Made by a program: the position numbers and the translations under genes | Notes under the pieces: generated by a model | Told to the model about the DNA's origin: nothing | Seen by the model: the letters and a program-made list of their open reading frames with translations, nothing else | Database searches by the model: none | Assembly: GCF_001690705.1 (NCBI RefSeq) | Contig: NZ_LZGK01000013.1 | Location: forward strand, 434,001-498,000 | Direction: 5' to 3' | DNA: 64,000 nt | Source: Gilliamella sp. wkB178 | GTDB taxonomy: Bacteria > Pseudomonadota > Gammaproteobacteria > Enterobacterales > Orbaceae | Part shown: one piece after another, positions 45,175 through 55,621 of the stretch | Layout: every line of letters begins with the position of its first letter | Position numbering within the stretch: the stretch's first letter is position 1

Positions 45175-46113
45175 ATGAGTAACGAAATCGAATTAAAGTT
45201 TGAAATCAAACCACAAGATATTGGTGAGTTGCAACTTTTTTTAAATCAATGGACTAGTTGCGATGAAATTGAATTTTCAACGCTGTCCACCCAAAAACGC
45301 GGTTGTAACCAATTAAAACTCACCAACACATACTATGATACTCCTGATTATTTTCTACGTAATAATGGTTATGGTTTACGTGTAAGAGGTAGTGAAGATA
45401 ATCGTGGTTCACATTTCGAGTTGACTCTGAAGAGTGATGGTAAAGCCATCGCTGGTTTGCATGAACGGGCTGAATTTAATGTGGCTTTAGTGAATTCTAA
45501 GCCAGATTTAACGGTTTTACCTTACCAAGCCTTGCCAGCAAATTCTGACATTGAGCAGTTACAACAAGCTCTAAAACCATTATTTACCACCAATTTTAAA
45601 CGTCAGGCTTGGTTAGTGGCGTTTGCTAATAGTGAAATTGAAGTAGCATTAGATCAGGGCGAAATCAAATCAAATCATCAATCCCAACCTATTTTAGAAG
45701 TTGAGTTAGAAATTAAACAAGGTAATAAACAAGATTTGCTAAATTTTGCTATTGAATTAAGCCGTTTTCATTTACATCTATTTTCACAAAGTAAAGCCTC
45801 AAGGGGTTATCGCCTATTACAAAATCGGCCTTTAACAATATGCGATTTTGATTCTATAGTTGAACAAGATTCATCCCGATTATTACAGTTTTGGCAACAA
45901 AACGAAGAATATGCATTAGCAACCAATGACTTAGTTTTTTATCAGCAGGTATTAAACCAAGTGAATCGAGTTTTATATGCTAAACATATTGCATTAGAAC
46001 CCGAACTTAGCCAATGGCAATCAGCTTTATTATCAATTAACTCAGTAGTAGATTTTGCTTATAGTGAAATTAATACTAGATTAAAGTTAATGCTGATTTC
46101 ACAATTGGCATAA
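45175..46113 (+). CDS. ygiF: CYTH-domain inorganic triphosphatase YgiF, C-terminally short
   Basis: Triphosphate tunnel metalloenzyme that hydrolyses inorganic triphosphate. Residues 1 to about 205 are a full CYTH domain with the signature EIELKFEI (ExExK) and acidic/basic tunnel residues (TYYDTPDYFLR, LTLKSDG, VELEIKQG). The following CHAD-like region ends at residue 312, whereas E. coli YgiF reaches about 433, so more than half of the CHAD domain is missing. The next DNA shows no continuation. It precedes glnE, the conserved E. coli order. Confidence 0.88.
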   Translation: MSNEIELKFEIKPQDIGELQLFLNQWTSCDEIEFSTLSTQKRGCNQLKLTNTYYDTPDYFLRNNGYGLRVRGSEDNRGSHFELTLKSDGKAIAGLHERAEFNVALVNSKPDLTVLPYQALPANSDIEQLQQALKPLFTTNFKRQAWLVAFANSEIEVALDQGEIKSNHQSQPILEVELEIKQGNKQDLLNFAIELSRFHLHLFSQSKASRGYRLLQNRPLTICDFDSIVEQDSSRLLQFWQQNEEYALATNDLVFYQQVLNQVNRVLYAKHIALEPELSQWQSALLSINSVVDFAYSEINTRLKLMLISQLA

Positions 46114-46244
46114 AAATAATCTCATTATTATTGAGCAGCAATTAGATTTTAAAAACTATCTATGAAAAACAAATGTCATTTATAATGAATATTAATATTT
46201 GATGATTTTTATTTAATGAAAATGATTTCTAAGTGAGTTTGTGT

Positions 46245-49088
46245 ATGCCAGAGTCCCAACAATCCGTTAATCATCAGCTGGAACAGCAAAAACAAAAAGT
46301 AATAGTGCAATTATCTCAATGTGATGTAACACATGTGCAAACGCACCTAGATATTTTAGTTCAAAGTGATTTTTTGGTGGATGCATTCTATCGCTTTCCT
46401 ACATGGCTTTCTGACATAGCTCAAAATCCGCCACAAGCAGATGAACGCCACGATTATCAAACTTGGTTAAATCAACAACTCACTTCTGTTACTGATGAAC
46501 TTACTTTAATGAAAATATTAAGGCAATTTCGGCGTTGGGTGCTTGCGCGTATAGAATGGTCACAACTAATGCGAACTAGTACTGATGAGCAAATATTACT
46601 GCAACTGAGCGAACTGGCTGAAGTGATTATTGTCACCACTCGCGATTGGCTATATAACTTGAGTTGCCAAGAATGGGGCACTCCTTGTAATGCTCACGGC
46701 AAAGCGCAACCGTTATTGATTTTAGGTATGGGTAAATTAGGTGGTGGTGAGCTTAATTTCTCGTCAGATATTGATTTAATTTTTGCTTATCCTGAACATG
46801 GGCAAACCCAAGGTGGTAGGCGGGAACTCGATAATGCAGTATTTTTTACTCGTTTGGGGCAACGAATAATCAAAGCTCTGGATCAGATCACCGAAGATGG
46901 TTTTGTTTACCGCGTTGATATGCGCCTGCGCCCTCTGGGTGACGGAGGGCCTTTGGTGCTAAGTTTTTCGGCAATGGAAGATTACTACCAAGAGCAAGGG
47001 CGCGATTGGGAACGGTATGCGATGGTTAAAGCTAAAGTGCTTGGTGGTCAGCAAAATGAATACACGCAAGAGCTTTATCATTTATTGAAACCATTTATTT
47101 ATCGCCGCTATATTGATTTTAGTGTGTTGCAATCATTGCGAAATATGAAAAGCATGATTGAACGTGAAGTGCGTCGCCGTGGATTAAAAAACAATATAAA
47201 ACTTGGTGCCGGTGGTATTCGTGAAATTGAATTTATTGTACAGGTTTTTCAGCTTATTCGTGGTGGGCGAGTAGTTGGTTTACAAACACGTTCATTACTA
47301 TCGGCTTTAAATGTTATCGAACAAGAATCTCTACTAAATTCTCATGAAGTACATTCATTACGTGACAACTATCTCTTTTTACGACGTTGTGAAAATTTAC
47401 TACAAGCTATTGATGATCAACAAACACAAACTTTACCCGAAAACGAGTTAGATCAGCTTCGTTTAGCTAAAGGTATGGGTTTTGATAATTGGTTTGATTT
47501 TGAAAACCAATTATTACCACGAATGCAAGTGAACCGTCTGATATTTAATGAACTTATTGGTGAAGATGAATCAGATTCATCAACCAATCAAAGTCAATAT
47601 GACGACAAATTTGCTGATCTTTGGGTGCCAGATTTGCAACCTAGTGATGTTAAAACTGTATTAACGACTTATTCCGATGCCGACGCCGAGCAGTTATGGC
47701 AAATGTTAGTCCAGTTCCGTAATGATATTAGTAAACGCACCATAGGAGTCCGCGGGCGGGAAATCCTCGATCAATTAATGCCAAGATTATTAGCAGTCAT
47801 TAGCGAAGAACAATCAGCATTAACCGTACTTTCACGGATCTTACCTCTAATTGTCAATATTGTTAGTCGGACTACCTATTTAGAGTTATTACTTGAATAT
47901 CCAACGGCATTGAAGCAATTGATCCGCTTGTGTAGTGCTTCACCGATGATTAGTGATCAGCTGACCCATTATCCTATTTTGCTTGATGAGTTAATTGATA
48001 TTAATTCGCTATATCAAACAGTCCCACCAGATGCCTATAAAAGTGAACTTTACCAGTATTTATTGCGTATCCAAATTGATGATGAAGAACAACAGCTGGA
48101 AGCCTTACGTCAGTTTAAACAAATGCAATTATTGCATATAGCCGCAGCCGATGTTGAACATGTGCTCACCACTATGAAGGTTAGTGATCATCTTACTTTT
48201 GTGGCTGAAACTCTGTTGGATTTTGTGGTGCAAATGGCTTGGAATCAAATGGTAGAGCGTTATGGCTGCCCAGAACATTTAGCTGACGGGCACAAAGGCT
48301 TAGTCGTGGTCGCTTATGGCAAATTAGGTGGCTGGGAACTAGGTTATGGTTCGGATTTAGATTTAGTGTTCTTACATGATTGTCCAGCCAATAGTGTAAC
48401 TAACGGTAATAAGCAGATCGATAGTCGTCAATTTTATTTGCGCTTAGTGCAGCGTATTACCCATCTATTTAATGTGCGCACTAGTTTTGGTGTGCTTTAT
48501 GAAATCGACTTAAGATTACGCCCACAAGGGGATGCGGGATTACTAGCTTGTAGCTTAGATGCCTTTGATGATTATCAAATGAATGAAGCGTGGACTTGGG
48601 AGCATCAAGCCTTAGTTCGGGCAAGGGCAATTTATGGTGAAGCAGAATTAATCAAACGCTTTAATCAAATCCGCCATAATGTGCTTTGTAAGGTACGGGA
48701 TGAAAATACTTTAAAATCGGAAGTACGGGAAATGCGTGAAAAAATGAGAGCGCATTTAGGTACTACCGAAGCTAGCTTATTTAATCTAAAAATTGATGCC
48801 GGTGGCATAGGTGATATTGAATTTTTATCGCAATATTTAGTCCTTAATTATGCATATAAACACCCAAAATTAACTACTTGGAGTGATAATGTCCGGATTT
48901 TAGAGTTAGCCGCCAACTATGCCATTATGCCATCTTTAGAAGCAGAACAGTTAACTAAAGCCTATATCGATATGCGCAATGAAATTCACCGTTTGTCCTT
49001 GCAATTATTACCCAGCACTATTGATGATAGCAAGTTTGCTCAAGAAAAGCTGATTGTTAATCAAAGCTGGTCTAAATGGCTAAAATAA
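46245..49088 (+). CDS. glnE: Glutamine synthetase adenylyltransferase/deadenylylase GlnE
   Basis: Bifunctional enzyme that adds or removes AMP on glutamine synthetase according to PII state. The 947 residues contain two nucleotidyltransferase domains: an N-terminal one with [20 protein letters not shown] (about residue 161 onward) that removes AMP, and a C-terminal one with [20 protein letters not shown] (about 691) that adds AMP, joined by the regulatory linker. All acidic metal ligands (SDxD) are retained. GTG at 46233 opens the frame, but ATG 46245 with AAGTGAG upstream is more likely. A repeat copy follows its stop. Confidence 0.96.
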   Translation: MPESQQSVNHQLEQQKQKVIVQLSQCDVTHVQTHLDILVQSDFLVDAFYRFPTWLSDIAQNPPQADERHDYQTWLNQQLTSVTDELTLMKILRQFRRWVLARIEWSQLMRTSTDEQILLQLSELAEVIIVTTRDWLYNLSCQEWGTPCNAHGKAQPLLILGMGKLGGGELNFSSDIDLIFAYPEHGQTQGGRRELDNAVFFTRLGQRIIKALDQITEDGFVYRVDMRLRPLGDGGPLVLSFSAMEDYYQEQGRDWERYAMVKAKVLGGQQNEYTQELYHLLKPFIYRRYIDFSVLQSLRNMKSMIEREVRRRGLKNNIKLGAGGIREIEFIVQVFQLIRGGRVVGLQTRSLLSALNVIEQESLLNSHEVHSLRDNYLFLRRCENLLQAIDDQQTQTLPENELDQLRLAKGMGFDNWFDFENQLLPRMQVNRLIFNELIGEDESDSSTNQSQYDDKFADLWVPDLQPSDVKTVLTTYSDADAEQLWQMLVQFRNDISKRTIGVRGREILDQLMPRLLAVISEEQSALTVLSRILPLIVNIVSRTTYLELLLEYPTALKQLIRLCSASPMISDQLTHYPILLDELIDINSLYQTVPPDAYKSELYQYLLRIQIDDEEQQLEALRQFKQMQLLHIAAADVEHVLTTMKVSDHLTFVAETLLDFVVQMAWNQMVERYGCPEHLADGHKGLVVVAYGKLGGWELGYGSDLDLVFLHDCPANSVTNGNKQIDSRQFYLRLVQRITHLFNVRTSFGVLYEIDLRLRPQGDAGLLACSLDAFDDYQMNEAWTWEHQALVRARAIYGEAELIKRFNQIRHNVLCKVRDENTLKSEVREMREKMRAHLGTTEASLFNLKIDAGGIGDIEFLSQYLVLNYAYKHPKLTTWSDNVRILELAANYAIMPSLEAEQLTKAYIDMRNEIHRLSLQLLPSTIDDSKFAQEKLIVNQSWSKWLK

Positions 49089-49124
49089 GCTAACTAATAA
49101 CAAAATTACAATAAAATGAGTTCA

Positions 49125-49162
49125 TTTTTATACTGAAACGTACCCTTCTCAGGAAACATCTT
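49125..49162 (+). repeat. Dispersed ~38-bp repeat, copy B
   Basis: All 38 bases, beginning TTTTTATACTGAAACGTACC and ending TCTCAGGAAACATCTT, are identical to the reverse complement of 61069-61106. It lies 36 bases after the glnE stop between convergent genes. Confidence 0.85.
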
Positions 49163-49230
49163 GACAACAACGTTTTGTAAAATTAGTTTTGAGATTAAGT
49201 TATTATAACTTAGTTAGCTAGACAGATAAT

Positions 49231-49253
49231 TTCCGCCGATTGATGCGGCGGAA
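49231..49253. terminator. GC-rich hairpin between convergent glnE and ttcA
   Basis: TTCCGCCG (49231-49238) pairs perfectly with CGGCGGAA (49246-49253). It resembles the CCGCCGAC hairpin at 28771 and could stop transcripts from either side, though T-runs are weak. Confidence 0.55.
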
Positions 49254-49285
49254 GTATTTAAGTGCGTTTCATTTAGAACCATGAG

Positions 49286-50182
49286 TTATTTAGCTTCTTT
49301 CCAGAGGATCATATTTTGGTCTTCTAATTCTGAGGCATCAAAGCCAGCCATTGGTGCAAATTGTTCATAATCAAATGCAGTATCCCCACCATCGGCATCC
49401 AAATCGCCTTTTTTGATACCTTTAAAATCATATAGATTGGTATCACAAAGGTGTGACAAAGTGATGTTTTGTGTTGCTCGAAACATCGTTTCAATACGTC
49501 CGGGGAATTTTTTGTCCCAACTAGTTAGCATTTCTTTAATCACTTGCCGTTGTAAGTTAGGTTGTGAACCGCACAAGTTGCAAGGGATGATGGGGAACTG
49601 TTTAAATTCGGCATATTTAGTAATGTCTTTTTCTTTGCAATATGCGAGTGGGCGGATAATGATATGCTCGCCGGAGTCATTCACCAGTTTAGGCGGCATG
49701 GCTTTGAGTTTGCCACCATAGAACATATTTAAGAATAAGGTTTCTAAAATGTCATCACGGTGATGCCCTAGCGCAATTTTTGTGGCACCTAGCTCAGTCG
49801 CAGTGCGGTATAAGATCCCTCGACGTAAGCGCGAACAAAGTGAACAAGTGGTTTTACCTTCGGGGATCTTCTCTTTAACGATACCGTAAGTATTTTCTTG
49901 CACAATTTTATATTCAATACCTAGCGAATTTAAATACTCTGGTAACACATGCTCCGGGAAGCCAGGTTGTTTTTGATCTAAATTAACCGCAATGAGCTCA
50001 AAATTAATTGGTGCGCTCATTTTTAAGTTCATCAGAATATCCAGCAGGGTATAGCTGTCTTTACCACCTGACAAGCACACCATTATGCGATCGCCGTCTT
50101 CAATCATATTGAAATCAGCGATTGCTTCGCCAGTTAGGCGACGCAAACGTTTATGTAATTTATTTTGATTATAACTATTCAT
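49286..50182 (-). CDS. ttcA: tRNA 2-thiocytidine(32) synthetase TtcA
   Basis: Iron-sulfur enzyme that thiolates C32 of certain tRNAs. The 298 residues carry the PP-loop SGGKDS (38-43), the cluster cysteines CSLC (113, 116) and CNLC (200), and [19 protein letters not shown]. It is 13 bases downstream of efpL and probably cotranscribed with it. Confidence 0.95.
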   Translation of the reverse strand: MNSYNQNKLHKRLRRLTGEAIADFNMIEDGDRIMVCLSGGKDSYTLLDILMNLKMSAPINFELIAVNLDQKQPGFPEHVLPEYLNSLGIEYKIVQENTYGIVKEKIPEGKTTCSLCSRLRRGILYRTATELGATKIALGHHRDDILETLFLNMFYGGKLKAMPPKLVNDSGEHIIIRPLAYCKEKDITKYAEFKQFPIIPCNLCGSQPNLQRQVIKEMLTSWDKKFPGRIETMFRATQNITLSHLCDTNLYDFKGIKKGDLDADGGDTAFDYEQFAPMAGFDASELEDQNMILWKEAK

Positions 50183-50195
50183 TAGTAATTATTGG

Positions 50196-50768
50196 TTACT
50201 CAGCACGGCTCATGAAACGGCGTTCAGCAATGTGAATTTTGACTTTTTCGTGGTTATCAATGTATTCAGGGACTTGAATCACCAAGCCAGTTGATAATGT
50301 TGCTGGTTTAGTCCGAGCACTGGCAGAAGCACCTTTAATACTTGGTGACGTTTCCACAATTTCAAGATCAACCGTTTGTGGAAGCTCTAAAGCAATAACT
50401 TCACCATCAGCCATTAAAACTTGAATGCCATCCATTCCCCCTTCAGGAATAAATAGTAGTTCATCGGCAATTTGTTCTTTTTTGAAGATGAAAGGTGTGT
50501 AATCTTCATTATCCATAAATACATATTCATCACCATCAATGTAGGAAAAGCTGACCGGGCGACGGAACAGTTCGATGGTTTCGATAATATCGTCACCTTT
50601 AAAGCGTTCTTCAACTTTACCACCGGTTTTAACGTCAGTAAAACGCATTTTATAAAGGGTACTGGCGCCACGAGCACTTGGGCTTTGGACATCAATATCT
50701 TTAACTAGCAGTAATTTGCCATTATAGGTGACGGCATCGCCACGTTTGATTTCATTTGCTTTAGCCAT
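50196..50768 (-). CDS. yeiP: Elongation factor P-like protein EfpL (YeiP)
   Basis: A 190-residue EF-P paralogue that relieves ribosome stalling. The N-terminal KOW-like domain has the elongated loop [19 protein letters not shown] typical of YeiP/EfpL in place of the EF-P lysine loop, then OB domains ([40 protein letters not shown]). Length equals E. coli YeiP (190). No post-translational lysine is expected since the tip carries arginine (SARG). It is divergent from yeiW, as in E. coli. Confidence 0.93.
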   Translation of the reverse strand: MAKANEIKRGDAVTYNGKLLLVKDIDVQSPSARGASTLYKMRFTDVKTGGKVEERFKGDDIIETIELFRRPVSFSYIDGDEYVFMDNEDYTPFIFKKEQIADELLFIPEGGMDGIQVLMADGEVIALELPQTVDLEIVETSPSIKGASASARTKPATLSTGLVIQVPEYIDNHEKVKIHIAERRFMSRAE

Positions 50769-50884
50769 AATATTTTTTCTTCGCGATTATTAATGTAGAG
50801 TTAAAAATTAGCTCGCTATTTTACCGCTAACTTGCTATTGTCACCACTAATTTATCGATAACAATTAAAATTTGAGGAAAATAT

Positions 50885-51151
50885 ATGGCAGAACCGTTTC
50901 CATGCCGAGCCAATTGTGGTGCCTGCTGTATTGCTCCTTCAATTTCATCACCGATCCCTAATATGCCTAACGGTAAGCCAGCCGGGATTGCTTGTGTACA
51001 TTTAAATTCCAATTGCCAATGCCAACTATTTGGGCATTCATCCAGGCCATTAGTGTGTGGGCGATTACAGCCTTGCCATGAAATGTGTGGAGATGATCGC
51101 CAGCAGGCTTTAGATTATTTAACTCAATTAGAACAGTTAACTAGCGCTTAA
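50885..51151 (+). CDS. yeiW: YkgJ-family cysteine cluster protein YeiW
   Basis: An 88-residue protein with eight or more cysteines, including the N-terminal FPCRANCGACCIAPSISSPIP (CxxxCxxCC) and CVHLNSNCQCQLF, CGRLQPCHEMCG. This is the UPF0153/YkgJ zinc- or iron-chelating family; E. coli YeiW also sits next to yeiP. Function is unknown; metal binding is inferred from the cysteines. Confidence 0.85.
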   Translation: MAEPFPCRANCGACCIAPSISSPIPNMPNGKPAGIACVHLNSNCQCQLFGHSSRPLVCGRLQPCHEMCGDDRQQALDYLTQLEQLTSA

Positions 51152-51215
51152 GTATTGCTTATATTTAACAAACTCACTGTATTATTAAAATTATTTATCT
51201 CGCACAGTTTTTTTT

Positions 51216-51330
51216 TTGATACACTTCAAGCCATTTCATTATGTAATGATAAATATCAATAATAATAAAGGTAATTTTCGTCATTTATTGTTATGACAAA
51301 ATGTGGAGTAGGTGACTGTTAGGTACTCCA
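51216..51330 (+). promoter_or_regulatory. lysP promoter region with a leader hairpin
   Basis: TTGATA (51216-51221) and TATGTA (51240-51245), spaced 18, are a possible promoter. TGGAGTA (51304-51310) pairs with TACTCCA (51324-51330) in the leader, 36 bases before the lysP start. The lysine riboswitch layout was looked for and not seen. Confidence 0.35.
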
Positions 51331-51365
51331 TTTAACTTACTCTGTTACAAAAGAAGAATATAGTT

Positions 51366-52808
51366 ATGAAGAATAAATTAAAACGCGATTTAAAAGCACG
51401 CCATTTAACCATGATAGCTATTGGTGGTTCAATTGGTACCGGGCTATTTGTGGCATCAGGGGCAACGGTTGCTCAGGCTGGCCCTGGTGGTGCATTACTT
51501 TCATATGCCATTATTGGTATCATGGTCTACTTTTTAATGACCAGCTTAGGTGAACTGGCGGCTTATTTGCCGGTTTCGGGTACTTTTGCCACTTATGGTG
51601 CCCGTTATGTTGATGAGGCTTTCGGGTTTGCAATCGGTTGGAACTATTGGTACAACTGGGCGATTACCGTAGCAGTGGATCTGGTAGCCGCCCAATTGGT
51701 GATCTCTTATTGGTTTGATGCCGGCAATTATAGTTGGTTATGGAGCTTGTTATTCTTAACTATTATCTTTGGGTTAAACTATATTTCTGTTAAAGGTTTT
51801 GGTGAAGCAGAATTCTGGTTTTCATTGATTAAAGTTGTGACTGTGGTTATTTTTATTGTGGTTGGCTTGTTAATGATAATTGGCATTTTGCGGGGTGGTG
51901 AGAGTGCCGGTTGGCAAAATTGGCAAATTGGTGAAGCGCCATTTGTTGGTGGGTTTGCTTCAATGATTGGTGTCGCCATGGTGGTTGGTTTTTCTTTTCA
52001 AGGCACGGAGTTAATTGGTATTGCCGCTGGTGAATCCAGAGATCCGGAAAAGAATATACCCAAAGCGATGCGCCAAGTGTTTTGGCGGATTTTGTTGTTC
52101 TATATTTTCGCTATTTTAGTCATCAGTTTGATTATTCCTTATACTGATCCGAATCTATTACGTAATGAAGAGAGTGATATTAGTGTTAGTCCATTTACTT
52201 TAGTCTTTCAACATGCCGGACTGTTATCAGCAGCAGCAATTATGAATGCAGTTATTTTGACTTCGGTTCTATCAGCAGGAAACTCAGGATTATACGCGTC
52301 TACTCGTATGTTATATGCGTTAGCTAAAGAAGGTAAAGCGCCGCAAGTTTTTGCGAAGTTGTCTTCTTCAGGTGTACCTAGAGTTGCGCTTTTTGCTACC
52401 ACTTTTGTGGCGATGCTTTGCTTTTTAACTTCAATGTTTAAAGATCAGCAAGTATATTTATGGTTACTCAATATGTCAGGTATGACAGGGTTTATTGCTT
52501 GGCTAGGCATTGCCATCAGCCACTATCGTTTCAGAAAAGGCTATATTGCGCAAGGCCATGATCTTAGCCAGTTACCATATCGTTCAAGTTGTTTCCCATT
52601 TGGACCTATTTTTGCCTTTGTGTTATGTTTAACCATCACCCTAGGGCAAAATTATGAAGCATTTTTACAAGATACTATTGATTGGAATGGTGTAATAGCA
52701 ACCTATATTGGTCTACCATTATTTTTAACAATTTATTTTGTGTATAAAATAGTGAAAAAGACAAAATGGGTTAAGTACGAGCAAATGGATTTTTCTAGAA
52801 CCAAATAA
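51366..52808 (+). CDS. lysP: Lysine-specific permease LysP
   Basis: Inner-membrane proton-coupled lysine importer of the amino acid-polyamine-organocation superfamily. The 480 residues contain 12 hydrophobic segments and are near-collinear with E. coli LysP as I remember it: LKARHLTMIAIGGSIGTGLF, SGATVAQAGPGGALLSY, GFSFQGTELIGIAAGES, SAGNSGLYASTRMLYALA and GMTGFIAWLGIAISHYRFR. It ends with a strong terminator. In E. coli LysP also restrains the lysine/acid sensor CadC. Confidence 0.95.
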   Translation: MKNKLKRDLKARHLTMIAIGGSIGTGLFVASGATVAQAGPGGALLSYAIIGIMVYFLMTSLGELAAYLPVSGTFATYGARYVDEAFGFAIGWNYWYNWAITVAVDLVAAQLVISYWFDAGNYSWLWSLLFLTIIFGLNYISVKGFGEAEFWFSLIKVVTVVIFIVVGLLMIIGILRGGESAGWQNWQIGEAPFVGGFASMIGVAMVVGFSFQGTELIGIAAGESRDPEKNIPKAMRQVFWRILLFYIFAILVISLIIPYTDPNLLRNEESDISVSPFTLVFQHAGLLSAAAIMNAVILTSVLSAGNSGLYASTRMLYALAKEGKAPQVFAKLSSSGVPRVALFATTFVAMLCFLTSMFKDQQVYLWLLNMSGMTGFIAWLGIAISHYRFRKGYIAQGHDLSQLPYRSSCFPFGPIFAFVLCLTITLGQNYEAFLQDTIDWNGVIATYIGLPLFLTIYFVYKIVKKTKWVKYEQMDFSRTK

Positions 52809-52840
52809 TACGGTTAAATTCTATTATTATTCTCACTTTC

Positions 52841-52871
52841 ACCGTCGATCAATATCGACGGTGTTTTATTA
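52841..52871 (+). terminator. Rho-independent terminator of lysP
   Basis: CACCGTCGAT (52841-52850) pairs perfectly with ATCGACGGTG (52855-52864) around CAAT, followed by TTTTATT. Confidence 0.92.
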
Positions 52872-52939
52872 AGCAAGAGAGAATTAAACACTTAGATGGT
52901 TAGTCATTATAAAAACCATTAAGTTTGATAACGATATTG

Positions 52940-53425
<486 letters not shown>

Positions 53426-54085
53426 CTACATTTTCTTTGCACTATAGAGTCCTTGCTCATGAATATACTGCCAAACTTTAGGGGGTAATAAATTTGCACA
53501 ACTTTGTTGATTATTGATATTTTCTCTAATTTCAGTTGCCGAAATGTCTTCTAAAGGCGTATGAGCGAAATAAATATACCCATTAGGTACGTTATGTAAA
53601 TCTTGAATATTGGTAGTTTGATGCTTATTAATCCATGATTGTAGTTCAGGGTTATCGGTTTTCTCAGCATAACCAGGTCGCCGGCAAATTAGTAGATGAC
53701 AATAATCTAAAAGTGTTTGCCAGTGATTCCAAGTGGGTAAGCTAAGTAATGAGTCTTGCCCCATAATAAACGCCAGTCCTGCCGTAGTTCCATTTTCAAT
53801 GCGCCATTGTTGTAAAGTATTAATGGTGTATGAAGGGCGCATTGACTTAGTGGATAAAATTTCGCGAGTATCAATAGAAAATACTGGCGGCATATCCTCA
53901 ATAGCTAATTTTAACATAGCTAAACGTTGTGTAGTCGTGGCTTCAGGTTGTGGTTTATGGGGCGGAATGTGATTAGGTAATAAACTAATTTGGTTTAGCC
54001 CGACTTCTTTTGTTAACGCAATAGCAGGAAGCAGGTGACCATAATGTATAGGGTCGAAAGTACCACCAAATAACGCTGTTAACAT
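53426..54085 (-). CDS. nadD: Nicotinate-nucleotide adenylyltransferase NadD
   Basis: Joins nicotinate mononucleotide and ATP in NAD synthesis. The 219 residues show the nucleotidyltransferase motif LFGGTFDPIHYGHL near the N terminus, LLPNHIPPHKPQP, FIMGQDSLLSLPTW, ICRRPGY and ISATEIRENI. The frame extends upstream to 54133, but homology puts the start at 54085, overlapping the holA stop by seven bases. It ends the leuS operon. Confidence 0.95.
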   Translation of the reverse strand: MLTALFGGTFDPIHYGHLLPAIALTKEVGLNQISLLPNHIPPHKPQPEATTTQRLAMLKLAIEDMPPVFSIDTREILSTKSMRPSYTINTLQQWRIENGTTAGLAFIMGQDSLLSLPTWNHWQTLLDYCHLLICRRPGYAEKTDNPELQSWINKHQTTNIQDLHNVPNGYIYFAHTPLEDISATEIRENINNQQSCANLLPPKVWQYIHEQGLYSAKKM

Positions 54086-55083
54086 TGATTTAATCCCATA
54101 AATTGCATAGTTAGGGATGATAGCGCTTCCCAAACACGTAATTGGCTATCATGTTTTAAACGAATTTCTATATCTGTTAGTTTGGCTAGCGTATTATACA
54201 AATCTTTAATCGCGAAGCGGTTAAGGTAACTAGTATAAATAGTTCGTTTGTTTTGCCAAACTTTATATTCATCAAAAATTTGTTTTAATGATTTTTGTTG
54301 TGACCCTTTTTTTAAATTAATTAATAAAATTAGTTCGCGTTGCACAATACGTAATAAAATTAATGGTTCAAATTCATTAATTTTTAGTTGTTGTAAAATG
54401 TGTATTGACCGTTTAGTTTTGTGAGCCACCATGGCATCAATCCAATGATAAGGTGTGAATACAGCGGAATCATTGATATTACTTTCTACTCGATCATAAG
54501 TGATTTTATGCTTGGGATAGAGCAAATTTAATTGCTCGATAATTTGTGTTAAGGCTAGTAGGTTACCTTCATAATAATAACAAAGTAATTCGATTGCTTG
54601 CGGTTCAATAGTAATTTTTTTTTGTTGTAAGTAATTTTTGATCCATAAAGGTAATTGTTGAATGTCAGGAGTATTACAATTAACAACGACCAATTTTTCA
54701 GTTAATTTTTGGTACCAAACGGCATTTTCTTGGGCTTTAGTGATTTTATTTAGGTGAATAATTAACGCCACATCGGCGGTCAACATTTCACTTAAGCTAT
54801 TAAGTTTGCTGGTGATGGCAGTATTTAAGCTACCTTCACCAAACTCAAGGAAGATAAGGGTTTTGTTTGAAAAAAGATTCATGGATTGGCAGCAATCATA
54901 TATAGCTATCCAGTCAGTTTGATTATCAACCGTAAAATTAAATTGATCATTAAATCCAGCTTGCTGAAATGCATTTTGCAACTGGATTTGGGTATAGTAT
55001 TGCAGATAAGGATCACTGCCTAATATTAAATAGTAAGGTAATCCTAATTGATTGCTTATTTGATCGGCATTGATCTTAATCAT
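54079..55083 (-). CDS. holA: DNA polymerase III delta subunit HolA
   Basis: Clamp-loader subunit that opens the beta sliding clamp. The 334 residues align with HolA by length and layout: an N-terminal AAA-like region with YYLILGSDPYL, FLEFGEGS and LIIHLNKITKAQENAVWYQ, and a C-terminal collar domain. It has no intact Walker motifs, as expected for delta. The conserved lptE-holA-nadD order supports the call. Confidence 0.92.
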   Translation of the reverse strand: MIKINADQISNQLGLPYYLILGSDPYLQYYTQIQLQNAFQQAGFNDQFNFTVDNQTDWIAIYDCCQSMNLFSNKTLIFLEFGEGSLNTAITSKLNSLSEMLTADVALIIHLNKITKAQENAVWYQKLTEKLVVVNCNTPDIQQLPLWIKNYLQQKKITIEPQAIELLCYYYEGNLLALTQIIEQLNLLYPKHKITYDRVESNINDSAVFTPYHWIDAMVAHKTKRSIHILQQLKINEFEPLILLRIVQRELILLINLKKGSQQKSLKQIFDEYKVWQNKRTIYTSYLNRFAIKDLYNTLAKLTDIEIRLKHDSQLRVWEALSSLTMQFMGLNQC

Positions 55084-55090
55084 GACAACT

Positions 55091-55591
55091 TTATTTTACT
55101 GCATCAATAGATTTTAATTTACGGATTATTTGTTTAGCTGCTTGTTTATACATTTCATCCTCAATTAACTTTTCTTCTGCTGTTTTTGCTAAAGCAGCTG
55201 ATGGATTATCGAAAAAGCTACGGAATATACGCACATTAATTGGATAAATTTGCTGATCAGGAAGCACCATTTGGGCTTGAACCGTTAACACTATTTGATA
55301 TTCTGCTGCTTTACCATCTTGATAAAGAGAGATGGTATCACGAGAAAGCCCTTCACTTGCTATCCTTAATGATGGGTATTTATCTGAAGTACCATTATCA
55401 ACTAATATCACTTTATTATCGATTAATAATTCTTTGATATTGCGCGACAAGCGGCCATAAGGGTCTGAACTTACATAAGACATTGTCATAAATTGTGCCG
55501 GTACTTCTGGTTCATGTTGTAGATGAAAACCACAGCCAGTTAATGATATTGCCAATAACATAAGTAGTGCTAAATATTTTTTCATGAGCAT
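55091..55591 (-). CDS. lptE: LPS-assembly lipoprotein LptE
   Basis: Outer-membrane lipoprotein that plugs the LptD barrel and delivers LPS to the surface. The protein has a signal peptide with lipobox SLTGC and the conserved CGFHLQHEPEVP start, SLRIASEGLSRDT and YPINVRIFRSFFDNPSAALAK blocks. ATG 55591 has AGGTG five bases upstream; ATG 55585 is an alternative and a GTG opens the frame at 55597. The C-terminal tail is shorter than in E. coli (about 193). It sits between leuS and holA, as usual. Confidence 0.92.
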   Translation of the reverse strand: MLMKKYLALLMLLAISLTGCGFHLQHEPEVPAQFMTMSYVSSDPYGRLSRNIKELLIDNKVILVDNGTSDKYPSLRIASEGLSRDTISLYQDGKAAEYQIVLTVQAQMVLPDQQIYPINVRIFRSFFDNPSAALAKTAEEKLIEDEMYKQAAKQIIRKLKSIDAVK

Positions 55592-55621
55592 AATCACCTA
55601 ATTTTTAGTTATCCAACAATA

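Noticed and set aside
49413-49721. 102-codon forward frame opposite ttcA
   Set aside because: A shadow of the conserved ttcA gene; composition and lack of a start signal argue against it.
51152-51365. Lysine riboswitch upstream of lysP
   Set aside because: The gap is long enough, but no five-way junction layout or conserved core was found; only one short hairpin is visible.
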